A stretch of 64,000 nt of DNA, from contig CAJQIZ010000017.1 of assembly GCA_905478555.1 (NCBI GenBank), positions 1 to 64,000 on the forward strand, given 5' to 3'. Positions 37,240 through 47,749 of this stretch are shown piece after piece (position 1 is the stretch's first letter; every line of letters begins with the position of its first letter). Below the pieces are notes generated by a model. The model made no database searches. It saw nothing but the letters and a program-made list of their open reading frames with translations, and had not been told where the DNA came from. The position numbers and the translations under genes are program-made. This DNA comes from an uncultured Flavobacteriales bacterium. Lineage in GTDB: Bacteria; Bacteroidota; Bacteroidia; Flavobacteriales; BACL11.

Positions 37240-37608
37240 TTATTGTTTACTCTCCCAAAGATAAATAAAAGCAAAAGCAATATTTATAACTGAAGTAATT
37301 AAAAGTTGTGGAGGATTAGTAGGTAATAAAAAATACATCATTGGGCCAACGACAGCTAATAACAACATTGTAACTATAAATGTAGAATTCATTAAACGAT
37401 ATACACTTTTTGATAGGGAATGAATTCTCCAAATTAAGATTCCGATAATAATAAACAGAACACCTATTTCTCTAGTAAAAGTTATAGCTAGAAAATTATT
37501 ATTATTAAAAGAAATATCTAAATGTGGTATTTCAGGAAAGAACAGAAATATTAACCCAATCATCAAATAAAAAGGAGGAATAATTTTAGATGAAGGAAAT
37601 GATTTCAT
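37240..37608 (-). CDS. Small integral membrane protein, unknown function
   Basis: 122 aa, four hydrophobic segments. Confidence 0.7.
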   Translation of the reverse strand: MKSFPSSKIIPPFYLMIGLIFLFFPEIPHLDISFNNNNFLAITFTREIGVLFIIIGILIWRIHSLSKSVYRLMNSTFIVTMLLLAVVGPMMYFLLPTNPPQLLITSVINIAFAFIYLWESKQ

Positions 37609-37630
37609 AATTGTTAAATTTTATATGTTG

Positions 37631-37691
37631 CAAATATAATAAACAAAAATTGTTTATGTTTAATAGTAGCTCAACAATATTTATATTTTTG
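37631..37691. promoter_or_regulatory. Divergent promoter pair: TATATTTG (-, 37631-37638) and TATTTTTG (+, 37684-37691)
   Basis: TAnnTTTG matches on each strand between divergent genes. Confidence 0.45.
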
Positions 37692-37697
37692 CAACTT

Positions 37698-40148
37698 ATG
37701 TATAAACAAATTTACATTTTATTTTTCACTTTAATTAGCGTTTCTATTTACGGGCAAACACTAAGCGGAATAATAATTGATAATGATAAAGAGTTATTAG
37801 TAGGAACTCACATAATAATTAAAGGAGAAAATACAGGAGTTACTTCTGATAATAACGGAAAATATTTTCTGAACTTAAAAGCAAACAGATCAGTAGTTAT
37901 TGAAGTTTCATTTATTGGATACGCAAATAAAATTATTCGTATTCCAATGCTAAAAAAAGGACAAACCTACACTTTAGATATTCAACTTTTTCCTGAAGGT
38001 AAATTAATCAATGATATAATTGTAAGGGATAAAAAAAGTAGAAAACAAGCATTAAGTAAAATAAAAACTCAACATGTAAGTATCATTCCTAATTCTGTAG
38101 GAGGAATAGAATCAATATTAAAAACACATGCAGGAGTCAGTTCAGCTAACGACCTAAGTTCACAATATTCTGTTAGAGGTGGAAACTTTGATGAAAACAT
38201 GGTGTATGTTAATGGAATTGAAGTATACAGACCCTTTTTAATACACTCCGGACAACAAGAAGGACTTACTTTTGTAAACTCAGATATGGTGGACAACATT
38301 CTGTTTTCTGCTGGAGGATTTGAAGCTAAGTATGGAGATAAAATGTCATCTGTATTGGATATTACTTACAGAACACCAAAAGAAAATAAAGCATCTATAA
38401 ACATGAGTTTATTAGGAGGTTCAGCACATTTTGAAGGATTAACCTTAAACAATAAGTTCTCTTATATAGTAGGGTTTAGAAATAAGAGTAATCAGTACTT
38501 ACTTAATGCAATGGATACCAAAGCAGAATACAAACCTAACTTTTCTGATTTACAGACTTATCTGAAATATCAAATTAAAGATAATTGGACTATTAGTTTT
38601 TTAGCTAATGTTTCTAAGAACAGATACAGAATGGTACCCGAAACAAGAGATACAGAATTTGGAAACCTAAATGAAGCCCTAAAACTAAGAATATTTTTTG
38701 AAGGTCAAGAATCAGATAAATACAACACCTATTTTGGAGCATTTAACACTAGCTTCTCCCCTAACCTGAAAACAAAAATAAACCTAACAACATCTGCATT
38801 TAAAACTATGGAGTCAGAAAGTTTTGATATTTTAGGAGAATACTGGTTATACCAATTAGACAACAACTTAGGTTCAGATGATTTTGGAGATATAAAGTTT
38901 GACAGAGGAGTAGGGAAATTTATAAATCATGCCAGAAATAACTTAGAAGCAACAGTAATAAACACATCTGCAAACGGACACTATATAAGTAACGAGAACA
39001 CAAAGTGGGAATGGGGATTTAGAATACAAAAAGAAGATATAGAAGATCATATAAAAGAATGGACTTTAATTGACTCTGCAGGATTTACCCTACCTCACCC
39101 TAATGACAATATTGGTGGCATATCAGATACTAATCAAACAGTAGGAATGACAAGTTATTTAAAGTCAGATTTAACCCTTTCTTCTTTAAGAAAATCAGGA
39201 TACATACAAATAAATAAAGAGGCAGGAAACTTTACTATAAACGCAGGAAGTAGATTTTCTACATGGAGTTTCAACAAAGAACAACTCTTTTCTCCTAGAG
39301 TAAACATTGCATACATTCCATTATGGGAAAAAGATTTTGTGTTTCGTGCCGCAACTGGTATTTATTATCAATCTCCATTCTACAAAGAATTAAGAAAATT
39401 GGATGGGACTTTAAACTTAAATATTGAAAGTCAGAAATCAACACACTTTGTAGTAGGATCAGATTATCTGTTTTATAGTTGGGGACGACCATTTAAACTA
39501 GTAACAGAAGTATATTATAAAAAGTTAGAAAACCTAATACCGTACAAAGTAGATAATGTTAGAATTCAGTACTTAGCAGAAAACAATTCTAACGGATATG
39601 CTACAGGTATTGACCTAAAAATAAATGGAGAGTTTGTACCGGGAGTAGAAAGTTGGGCTTCTATTTCGGTAATGCAAACCATGGAAGATATTGAAGATGA
39701 TTTTTATATTGATTCTGAATCAGCAGAAACTATATACCCAGGCTTTATCCCAAGACCAACCGATCAGAGAGTAAACTTTTCTATGTTTTTTCAGGATTAC
39801 ATACCTAATAACCCAAACTACAAAATGCACCTTAGTATGATGTACGGAACAGGACTTCCGTTCGGACCTCCAAAATCAAATAAATACCAAGATGTACTTA
39901 CCATGCCGGATTACAGAAGAGTAGATATTGGTTTTTCGGCCGTGATAAAAGCAGAAGACAAAAAAAGTAAAATTAAATTTTTAAATAAATTGAACTCTAT
40001 GTGGGTTTCTGCAGAAGTATTTAATCTGTTAGATATTGACAATACAGTATCTTATCTTTGGGTGTCAGATGTTAGTGGTAGACAATATGCCGTTCCTAAC
40101 TATCTTACCCCAAGACAATTAAACTTTAAACTTATTGTTAGTTTTTAA
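37698..40148 (+). CDS. TonB-dependent receptor (carboxypeptidase-like regulatory domain + plug + barrel)
   Basis: Signal peptide MYKQIYILFFTLISVSIYGQ begins at 37698 (ORF track start 37611 is upstream); SGIIIDNDKELLVGTHIIIKGENTGVTSDNNGKYFL; NDLSSQYSVRGGNFDENMVYVNGIEVYRP. Confidence 0.88.
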   Translation: MYKQIYILFFTLISVSIYGQTLSGIIIDNDKELLVGTHIIIKGENTGVTSDNNGKYFLNLKANRSVVIEVSFIGYANKIIRIPMLKKGQTYTLDIQLFPEGKLINDIIVRDKKSRKQALSKIKTQHVSIIPNSVGGIESILKTHAGVSSANDLSSQYSVRGGNFDENMVYVNGIEVYRPFLIHSGQQEGLTFVNSDMVDNILFSAGGFEAKYGDKMSSVLDITYRTPKENKASINMSLLGGSAHFEGLTLNNKFSYIVGFRNKSNQYLLNAMDTKAEYKPNFSDLQTYLKYQIKDNWTISFLANVSKNRYRMVPETRDTEFGNLNEALKLRIFFEGQESDKYNTYFGAFNTSFSPNLKTKINLTTSAFKTMESESFDILGEYWLYQLDNNLGSDDFGDIKFDRGVGKFINHARNNLEATVINTSANGHYISNENTKWEWGFRIQKEDIEDHIKEWTLIDSAGFTLPHPNDNIGGISDTNQTVGMTSYLKSDLTLSSLRKSGYIQINKEAGNFTINAGSRFSTWSFNKEQLFSPRVNIAYIPLWEKDFVFRAATGIYYQSPFYKELRKLDGTLNLNIESQKSTHFVVGSDYLFYSWGRPFKLVTEVYYKKLENLIPYKVDNVRIQYLAENNSNGYATGIDLKINGEFVPGVESWASISVMQTMEDIEDDFYIDSESAETIYPGFIPRPTDQRVNFSMFFQDYIPNNPNYKMHLSMMYGTGLPFGPPKSNKYQDVLTMPDYRRVDIGFSAVIKAEDKKSKIKFLNKLNSMWVSAEVFNLLDIDNTVSYLWVSDVSGRQYAVPNYLTPRQLNFKLIVSF

Positions 40149-40608
40149 CATAACTAGCACACCATCCCTCGCTAATCGGTTTTAGGTAAGTGTTCAAATC
40201 TCTTTTTGCAAGTATAGTAAGGTCGTAAAAAAGGGTGTTAGCATTCGCTACACTTCCTAACTTAAAAGAAGGTACAGAATGTATCTCCTGTTCTATTTTA
40301 CAAAATACATTCAATCGATTCATTAAAGAAACAGAGAATTCTTTTTCAATCTCTTGTATTTTTTGTTGTAAGGTATCAATAGAACAACCACTAGCCCCAT
40401 TCTTATTCTCATCCAAAGCAACTACAATAAAATGGTTTTCTAAAATAGTAACACCAGCAGTTAAAGGTACTTTATGTGCATTCCATCCTTCAAGGTGATC
40501 AGAAAGAATATTAATTATTTCCTTCTGTTGATTAGAATTTAAAATAGTTTTTGATGCATAAATCCAAATTCGTGCATCTTCCGGGAGATTATTAAAATCA
40601 GTTAACAT
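40138..40608 (-). CDS. Conserved Bacteroidota hypothetical (often annotated 'ABC transporter ATPase')
   Basis: 156 aa; LPEDARIWIYASKTILN; no Walker motifs seen. Confidence 0.7.
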   Translation of the reverse strand: MLTDFNNLPEDARIWIYASKTILNSNQQKEIINILSDHLEGWNAHKVPLTAGVTILENHFIVVALDENKNGASGCSIDTLQQKIQEIEKEFSVSLMNRLNVFCKIEQEIHSVPSFKLGSVANANTLFYDLTILAKRDLNTYLKPISEGWCASYVKN

Positions 40609-41384
40609 TATATATTCTCTGCTATTAGTTCCGCAATATCTTTCACCTGTGCAGCCCCTTCATTTACAGATTTCACACCATCCGTCATCATTGTATTACA
40701 AAACGGACATCCAGTAGCAATAATATCGGGTTTTAAGGCAAGAGCTTCTTCTGTTCTGTTTATATTAATATCTTGCTGTCCTTTTTCTGGGTCTTTAAAC
40801 ATTTGAGCTCCACCAGCACCACAACAAAAAGATTTCCTTTTACTTCTTTTCATTTCTGCTAACTCCACTCCTAAAGATTTGATCAATTCTCTAGGTATTT
40901 CGTATACATTATTTGCTCTTCCTAAATAACAAGGATCATGATAAGTAATCTTTTTTCCGGATAAATCTCCTGTAACCTTCAGTTTCCCCTCACTTAAAAG
41001 TTCTGCAATAAATTCAGTATGGTGCTGCACTTTATAATCACCTCCTAAGCCTTTATATTCATTTTTTAGGGTATTGTATGAATGCGGGCAAGTAGTGACA
41101 ATACGCTTAACATTATAAGCGTTCATCACCTCAATATTCATCATGGCTTGCATTTGAAATAAAAATTCATTTCCTGATCTTTTAGCCGCATCTCCTGATG
41201 AGGATTCTTCAGAACCTAAAACCCCAAAATTTACTCCTGCTTTATTCATAATTTCAACAAAAGATCTAGTTATCTTCTTTGCTCTATCGTCAAAACTACC
41301 GGCACTTCCTACCCAGAAAAGAATATCTGCTTCTTTTCCTTCTGCCATAAATTCGGCCATTGTTTTTACTTTTAATTCACTCAT
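40608..41384 (-). CDS. (Fe-S)-binding protein with CCG domains (HdrB-like)
   Basis: ITYHDPCYLGRANNVYEIPRELIKSLG; KSFCCGAGGAQMF; ATGCPFCNTMM. Confidence 0.88.
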   Translation of the reverse strand: MSELKVKTMAEFMAEGKEADILFWVGSAGSFDDRAKKITRSFVEIMNKAGVNFGVLGSEESSSGDAAKRSGNEFLFQMQAMMNIEVMNAYNVKRIVTTCPHSYNTLKNEYKGLGGDYKVQHHTEFIAELLSEGKLKVTGDLSGKKITYHDPCYLGRANNVYEIPRELIKSLGVELAEMKRSKRKSFCCGAGGAQMFKDPEKGQQDININRTEEALALKPDIIATGCPFCNTMMTDGVKSVNEGAAQVKDIAELIAENI

Positions 41385-41388
41385 AATA

Positions 41389-41805
41389 TTAAGATTTAAA
41401 AACTTGTATAGTTACCTCTTTATCTATTAAATCAGTAAATTTACCATCAAAACGAGTAGCACGAACAATATGATTATCTACCCAATGGTAATTTCCACCT
41501 CTAGGTTTCCCCATTAATAGGCAATGGTAATTAAAACCATTTTCTTTTAACCAAACTTCCGTCACCTCTCTATGCTCTTCCAATCTAGAGGTGAAAAAAG
41601 TTATATAATGACCTTGATCATACCACTTATTTAAAGTATCTAAAGCATCTGGATATAACTTTGCGGTTGCCATTCTTTCTGGCTCTTCATTCGGAATATC
41701 ATCACAAATAGTGCCATCAATATCAATCAGATAATTTTTAAGATCATCTGGTAATACTGGAGAAATTAATTTTCCATCTACTATCTTATCTACTAATTTA
41801 TTCAT
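41389..41805 (-). CDS. HAD-like phosphatase-family protein (capsule/heptose-type annotation)
   Basis: YLIDIDGTICDDIPNEEPERM; HYITFFTSRLEEHREVTEVWLKENGF. Confidence 0.75.
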   Translation of the reverse strand: MNKLVDKIVDGKLISPVLPDDLKNYLIDIDGTICDDIPNEEPERMATAKLYPDALDTLNKWYDQGHYITFFTSRLEEHREVTEVWLKENGFNYHCLLMGKPRGGNYHWVDNHIVRATRFDGKFTDLIDKEVTIQVFKS

Positions 41806-43132
41806 CTTTCCAATTTAATCTATCCGCTGCAGGGAATTGCCATGGAGCTCCATTGTTTTCAACATTTGTAAACATCATATTTAATTCGGTAGGTGCTGCC
41901 GATTGTTCCATAACCAAATATCTTCTCATATCTAAAATAATAGATAATGGATCTAACTCAATAGGACAAGCGTCTGTACATGCATTACAAGATGTACAAG
42001 CCCATAACTCTTCTGTAGTAATATAATCTCCTAAAAGTGATTTTGTATCTTCTGTTCCTTTTCTTTTATTATCTACATACTCTGTAATTCTATCTCTAGT
42101 ATCCATTAGGATCTTTCTAGGAGAAAGTAATTTACCCGTATGATTTGCAGGACAATTATCTGTACACCTTCCACATTCTGTACAACTATAAGCATTTAAT
42201 AATTGCACCCAATTTAAGTCCGTTACATCTTTAGCACCAAAAGATTGTGGAGGTGTTGATCCCTCAGGAGCTGCTGCAAACGGATCTGAATTAGGGTCCA
42301 TCATCAATTTAACTTCTTTTGTAACAGACTCTAAATTATCAAACTGACCTAAATTATTTAAATTTGCAAAGTAAGTACTTGGAAAAGCAAAGAAGATATG
42401 TAAGTGTTTTGATATCAAGACATAATTCATGAAAATAAGAATTCCGACAATATGAAACCACCAAGCAAACCGTTCTACTAATATTAAAGTAGAATTTTCC
42501 ATTCCATTAAATAAAAAATGAAAATACTGACTTACAGGATCAGAGAAAGAAATCGTATAATGATCGGCACTATTAGCCACTAACATAGCATCTGTTGCAT
42601 TCATAATTAAAAATGCAGACATTAGTAATATTTCGAAAATAAGAATAAGGTTTGCATCTGTTCTTGGCCAAGAAGTCATCTCTTTATTCCAGAATCGGTT
42701 AATTCTAATTAGATTTCTTCTAACAAGAAAAATAACACAAGCCACTAAAACTAAAATAGCTAAAACTTCAAAAGAACCAATAAGAAAAGTGTACAATCCT
42801 TCTGATAAAATAGTCGAAAGAAACCTATGAGTACCAAAAATACCATCTATAATAATCTCAATCATTTCTATATTAATGATTAGAAATCCTACATAAACAA
42901 TAATATGTAGAATTCCAGCAACTGGTCTTCTTGTCATTTTAGATTGTCCCATTGCAACACGAAACATATTCTTCCATCTATCCGCTTTTCTATCTGATCT
43001 ATCAATATCTCTACCTAGTTTTATGTTTGAAATGATCCTACTAAAATTTCTAACAAATACACTTATAAAAACTACAAATACAATTAAAAATATAATATTA
43101 CTTAATTCCATCATCCTCTTTTTTAGGTTCAA
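41798..43132 (-). CDS. Membrane 4Fe-4S dicluster protein (HdrE/HdrC-like fusion)
   Basis: N-terminal TM segments; CTECGRCTDNCP and CTSCNACTDACPIELDP ferredoxin motifs; start may be internal because of overlap with 43098. Confidence 0.88.
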   Translation of the reverse strand: MNLKKRMMELSNIIFLIVFVVFISVFVRNFSRIISNIKLGRDIDRSDRKADRWKNMFRVAMGQSKMTRRPVAGILHIIVYVGFLIINIEMIEIIIDGIFGTHRFLSTILSEGLYTFLIGSFEVLAILVLVACVIFLVRRNLIRINRFWNKEMTSWPRTDANLILIFEILLMSAFLIMNATDAMLVANSADHYTISFSDPVSQYFHFLFNGMENSTLILVERFAWWFHIVGILIFMNYVLISKHLHIFFAFPSTYFANLNNLGQFDNLESVTKEVKLMMDPNSDPFAAAPEGSTPPQSFGAKDVTDLNWVQLLNAYSCTECGRCTDNCPANHTGKLLSPRKILMDTRDRITEYVDNKRKGTEDTKSLLGDYITTEELWACTSCNACTDACPIELDPLSIILDMRRYLVMEQSAAPTELNMMFTNVENNGAPWQFPAADRLNWKDE

Positions 43133-44078
43133 TATATGGTTTTGATGTACTTAAAATAGAAAAAGTAAGGTATCTTTCAGGATGCAATTTCATATCTGCA
43201 ATTAACTCATCTAATTCTTGTGAAGCGTCTTTCAGATTATTATACAATTCTGTATCATTTACCAATTGACCTAAACTACCCTCACTATTATTTATCTTAG
43301 AAGTTATTTTATCAATACTACTTAATGTAGATAAAATATCTGCTTTTGACAAACTATCAGAAATAGAAGAAAAATTAGATATAATATTTTTAATCTCTTC
43401 ATTTGAGGCATTTAAATTGGATGAAATAGAAGTGAAATTAGTCATAATCGTACTAATATTTTTTTCATTTTCATTCACCATTTTATCGACTACTAACATA
43501 GTTTCTGAAAGAGTGCTAAAAGTACGATCTAAACTAACTAATGATTTTGTCAAACTCTCTCTGGCATCTTTATTTAATACTGAAGTAATAACAGTCATAA
43601 CAGAGTCAATAGAACCAATTAATTGTTCAGTTTTATTTTTAAGAGGTAAAATTTGAGCATTTACTTCATCTTGCAGACTAGATTCTATAGAGGAAGCTAA
43701 CTCAGAACCTGAAACCGACATTACAGAGGTATCTCCTAAAGAAAGTGATATCCCCTTAGTTCCCATTAAATCAGTACTCATGATTTTAGCAATTGTATTA
43801 AGTGGAATATTAATTCCGTTTTCTATATGAAGAGTTACTTTTAATAGATTTTCTTTTTCTAAATCAAAATTGATTTTCGTGACAGTACCTATTTTATAGC
43901 CCTTTACTGTCACTGAATTCCCTTCTGTTAATCCAGAAACATTATCGTAATAAGCATAAAACAACCTACCATTATTCATTACATTTATTCCTTTCAGAAA
44001 ATTAATTCCGAAATATAAAAGGAAGATAGTTAATAAGGATAATACCCCAACTTTTACTGATTTTAATTTATTACTCAT
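43098..44078 (-). CDS. MlaD/MCE family protein
   Basis: LLYFGINFLKGINVMNNGRLFYAYYDNVSGLTEGNSVTVKGYKIGTVTKINF. Confidence 0.88.
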   Translation of the reverse strand: MSNKLKSVKVGVLSLLTIFLLYFGINFLKGINVMNNGRLFYAYYDNVSGLTEGNSVTVKGYKIGTVTKINFDLEKENLLKVTLHIENGINIPLNTIAKIMSTDLMGTKGISLSLGDTSVMSVSGSELASSIESSLQDEVNAQILPLKNKTEQLIGSIDSVMTVITSVLNKDARESLTKSLVSLDRTFSTLSETMLVVDKMVNENEKNISTIMTNFTSISSNLNASNEEIKNIISNFSSISDSLSKADILSTLSSIDKITSKINNSEGSLGQLVNDTELYNNLKDASQELDELIADMKLHPERYLTFSILSTSKPYIEPKKEDDGIK

Positions 44079-44082
44079 AATA

Positions 44083-45228
44083 TTATTTGTTTTGCAAATC
44101 TAAGGCTTCTTTTACACTTATCTGTTTGCCTTTTGAAAATGCTATTATAAATGCACCCGGAAATTTTCCGGATCTATATTTTATTTTCAATCTATCTGCT
44201 TCTTTCTTATCAGAACTAGCGAAAACAAAGTATTTAAAAGTACCATTCTTAATTACTTCCTCCACTATAATCCCTTCAAATAATGAGGATAATTTCATAG
44301 ATTTAAGATAGGTTCCTAACTGAACTTTAAAAATCACCTCATCTTTCTTTTTTATCTCTACTTTAGTTTCTTTTTCTTCTATTTTATCAGAATTGTCAAC
44401 CTCCCCTTTCCCATCCATACTTTCCTTGTACTCTTCAAAAGCTCTAAAAATAGCAGAGGCCATATAAATTTGTCCCTCATCAGAATGAAGAAAATCTTCC
44501 TCATCAGGGTTAGTCAAAAAACCTAACTCCACTAAAACAGAAGGCATGTTCACACTTGATGTTACCCAAAGTGGAGTTTGCTTTACTCCTCTATTTCTTC
44601 TTTTCACTCTATTTTCAAATTGTTTTTGCACCATATTAGCCATCAGAATACTTTGGTTCATATATATGTTAGAAGTTAATGAAAATATAATGTAACTCTC
44701 ATTTGTATTAGGGTCAAATCCATCATAATTTTCTTTATAATTATCTTCTAAATAAATCACTGAATTCTCTTTTTTAGCTACCCTCATACTTCTCTCAGAA
44801 TAATTTAACCCCATAACATGGCAAGAAGTACCATGGGCTGAAGATGTTGTAAAAGCATCACAATGAATAGAGAGAAATAAATCTGCATTATTATTATTTG
44901 CAAAATCTGTTCTTTCTCTTAAAGTAGGATACGAATCATCTTTTCTGGTATATAGAACACTTATATCCGGAAAAGCTTCCTCAATATATTTACCTAGCAT
45001 TAAAGTTACTGTTAAAACTATTTCTTTTTCATTCTGTTTATACCTGCCTGTTCCTAAATTACCAGGATCTTTCCCTCCATGTCCCGCATCTAATACAATT
45101 GTTTTTATAGAATTATCTACAGATTGAGAATATACTAAATTATTTGCAATAAAAATTATCAGAAAACACAAAAAAATGCGTTTACCAAATGGATTAGAAG
45201 AATCATAGATTTTACTTAGTTTTGCCAA
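44083..45228 (-). CDS. N-acetylmuramoyl-L-alanine amidase (Amidase_3)
   Basis: IVLDAGHGGKDPGNLG; FLSIHCDAF; PSVLVELGFLTN; start uncertain: ORF track opens at 45453, likely TTG near 45228 or Met at 45306. Confidence 0.82.
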   Translation of the reverse strand: MAKLSKIYDSSNPFGKRIFLCFLIIFIANNLVYSQSVDNSIKTIVLDAGHGGKDPGNLGTGRYKQNEKEIVLTVTLMLGKYIEEAFPDISVLYTRKDDSYPTLRERTDFANNNNADLFLSIHCDAFTTSSAHGTSCHVMGLNYSERSMRVAKKENSVIYLEDNYKENYDGFDPNTNESYIIFSLTSNIYMNQSILMANMVQKQFENRVKRRNRGVKQTPLWVTSSVNMPSVLVELGFLTNPDEEDFLHSDEGQIYMASAIFRAFEEYKESMDGKGEVDNSDKIEEKETKVEIKKKDEVIFKVQLGTYLKSMKLSSLFEGIIVEEVIKNGTFKYFVFASSDKKEADRLKIKYRSGKFPGAFIIAFSKGKQISVKEALDLQNK

Positions 45229-45271
45229 TCTAGAATTAATATTAGTTCTAAATACAAAAATAATACTTAGA

Positions 45272-47749
45272 TTGAATAAAAAAATATTTATACTCGTTTC
45301 ATTCATTATCTTATTAACAGGATTTTTCAACAATTCGTATGCTACTATTTTCATATTTTCTTCTGACACATTACCAGACAACAACATAATAGAGCACAAT
45401 ATTGAACGAGAATGTAAAGATTCTATTAGACAAGACATAAAAAATGAAACCATTTACCTCTATGGTACTGCAAAAATTAAATATGGAAATATAATTATAA
45501 CAGCAAATCAGATAATTATTGATTGGAAAGAAAATACAATATTAGCCAAAGGAGGGGAAGATAGCAGTGGAAAAAAAATAGGAAATCCCATTTTTTCTGA
45601 GGGAAAAGAAAGTTTTAAAGCTACCGAAATACTTTATAATTTAAAAAGTAAAAAATGTATTATAAAGAAAATAATAACCCAAGAGGGAGAAGGATACATA
45701 CATGGACTAAAAGTGAAGAAGTTAGAAAATGATGTTCTGTATTTAAAAAGAGGAGAATACACTACCTGTGATGCAGAAAAACCACATTATTCAATAAGAG
45801 CAAATAAAATAAAATTAGTACCTAAAAAACAAATTATTACAGGTCCTGCCTACTTTACATTTTTCAATATACCTACCCCATTATTTTTACCTTTTGTTTA
45901 TTTTCCAAATACAGATAAGCAAAGTTCGGGAGTTATTATTCCATCTTATGGAGAGAGTGCTAATTTAGGTTTTTTCTTAAAAGAAGCAGGATATTATTTT
46001 TCTTTAAATGACTATATGGATCTCAGTATAAAAGGAGATATATACACAAAAGGAAGTTGGAAAGCAAAAACTAATTTACGGTATAAAAAAAGATATAAAT
46101 ATAATGGAAACCTAAACCTAAGCTTAGGTAATATAGTTAATAGTGAGGTTGGTTTTCCAGACTATAGAGTACAAAGAGATTTCTTTGTTAGGTGGAGTCA
46201 CAGACAAGATCAAAAAGCAAATCCTAATCTAAGTTTTTCTGCAAATGTAAATGCTGGTAGCAGTAGCTATCATAAAAACAATACTACTAACAACACTACA
46301 GATTATTTAACTAACACCTTTACATCCAGCATAAATTTAAGTAAAAGTTGGGACGGAAAACCATTTAACTTTTCTTCAAGCTTAGGACACAATCAGAACA
46401 CTAAAACACATAAAGTAAACTTAACCTTACCAGATATTAATTTTAGTGTAAATAAAATATATCCTTTTAAAAGTATCGGAAATAAGGGAACAAAAAATTG
46501 GTATGATAATATCGGTATTCGATATAATATGAATACCAAAAATCAGCTATCAACCACTGACTCTTTACTTTTTCATAGGAGTAATTTAAGCACTTTCCAG
46601 TCAGGAATGAGACATAAGATTCCTATTAGTTCTTCCTTCAAATTATTAAAATATTTTACTGCAACACAGAGTTTAAATATTTCTGAAAGATGGTATCTAA
46701 ATCAGATAGAGAAACAATGGAATGGTAGTGAGATAATAACAGATACAATAAATAAATTTACTAGAGGAGGAGAATACAATTTTTCTAGTTCAGTGAATAC
46801 TAAAATATATGGAATATCTCAGTTTAAAAAAGGTAAAATAGCAGCATTCCGACATGTACTAACCCCTAATTTATCTTTCACCTATAACCCGAGTTTTGAA
46901 GATGAAAAATATGGATTTTATAAATCTGTAAATTCAGATAGCTTAGGAAATACTACTATTTATTCTGTAATGGAAAATGGTATTTATGGCAGTCCCAGAA
47001 GAAATGAATCTGGAAATATATCTTTAGGTTTTGGTAATATATTTGGTTTGAAAATACGAAATAACAAAGACACCATTGAAAAGATTACAAAAATAAACCT
47101 TATAGAGAGTTTAAACATAAACTCCTCTTACAACATATTTGCTGACTCCTTAAATTTCAGCACTATAAAATTAAGTTTAAGAACAAAACTATTCAATAAA
47201 ATAAACATCAGTTACAGTAGTGTTTTTGACCCTTATATTACAACTGAAAAAGGTAGAATAAATAAATTTGAACTTTTTGAAAATAAAAAGTTAGCAAGAT
47301 TTAAGAATTCTAATCTCTCTGCAAGCTTCAGTATAAACGATAAATCATTCTCGAAAAAGAAAACCAAAACAGAAGAAAACAAAGAGGTAACAAGAGGGTT
47401 TTATCAGATACCTTGGAACCTTAATCTGAACTATTCACAATCTACAAATCTAGGAAACACTATTATTTCAGAAACTATAAAGACTAAAACACTCGGTTTT
47501 TCAGGAAATATAAAAGTAACCAAAAAATGGAAAATAGGGTTTCACTCTGGATATGATTTTACAGATAAAGATTTTTCATACACTTCCTTAGATTTATACC
47601 GAGATTTACATTGTTGGGAAATGTTATTCCATTGGATACCAACCGGATATCAAAGAAGTTACACCCTTACAGTTAGAGTAAAAGCTGATATGTTAAAAGA
47701 TTTGAAATTAGAAAGAAAGAAAGATTGGATAGCTCCAAGTTTCAATTAA
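45272..47749 (+). CDS. lptD: LptD/OstA-like LPS assembly outer membrane protein
   Basis: LptA-like YGTAKIKYGNIIITANQIIIDWKENTILAKG; GPAYFTFFNIPTPLFLPFVYFPN; long beta-barrel. Confidence 0.85.
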   Translation: MNKKIFILVSFIILLTGFFNNSYATIFIFSSDTLPDNNIIEHNIERECKDSIRQDIKNETIYLYGTAKIKYGNIIITANQIIIDWKENTILAKGGEDSSGKKIGNPIFSEGKESFKATEILYNLKSKKCIIKKIITQEGEGYIHGLKVKKLENDVLYLKRGEYTTCDAEKPHYSIRANKIKLVPKKQIITGPAYFTFFNIPTPLFLPFVYFPNTDKQSSGVIIPSYGESANLGFFLKEAGYYFSLNDYMDLSIKGDIYTKGSWKAKTNLRYKKRYKYNGNLNLSLGNIVNSEVGFPDYRVQRDFFVRWSHRQDQKANPNLSFSANVNAGSSSYHKNNTTNNTTDYLTNTFTSSINLSKSWDGKPFNFSSSLGHNQNTKTHKVNLTLPDINFSVNKIYPFKSIGNKGTKNWYDNIGIRYNMNTKNQLSTTDSLLFHRSNLSTFQSGMRHKIPISSSFKLLKYFTATQSLNISERWYLNQIEKQWNGSEIITDTINKFTRGGEYNFSSSVNTKIYGISQFKKGKIAAFRHVLTPNLSFTYNPSFEDEKYGFYKSVNSDSLGNTTIYSVMENGIYGSPRRNESGNISLGFGNIFGLKIRNNKDTIEKITKINLIESLNINSSYNIFADSLNFSTIKLSLRTKLFNKINISYSSVFDPYITTEKGRINKFELFENKKLARFKNSNLSASFSINDKSFSKKKTKTEENKEVTRGFYQIPWNLNLNYSQSTNLGNTIISETIKTKTLGFSGNIKVTKKWKIGFHSGYDFTDKDFSYTSLDLYRDLHCWEMLFHWIPTGYQRSYTLTVRVKADMLKDLKLERKKDWIAPSFN

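Noticed and set aside
40138-40608. ABC transporter ATPase function
   Set aside because: No Walker A, signature or Walker B motif; common annotation appears unsupported by sequence
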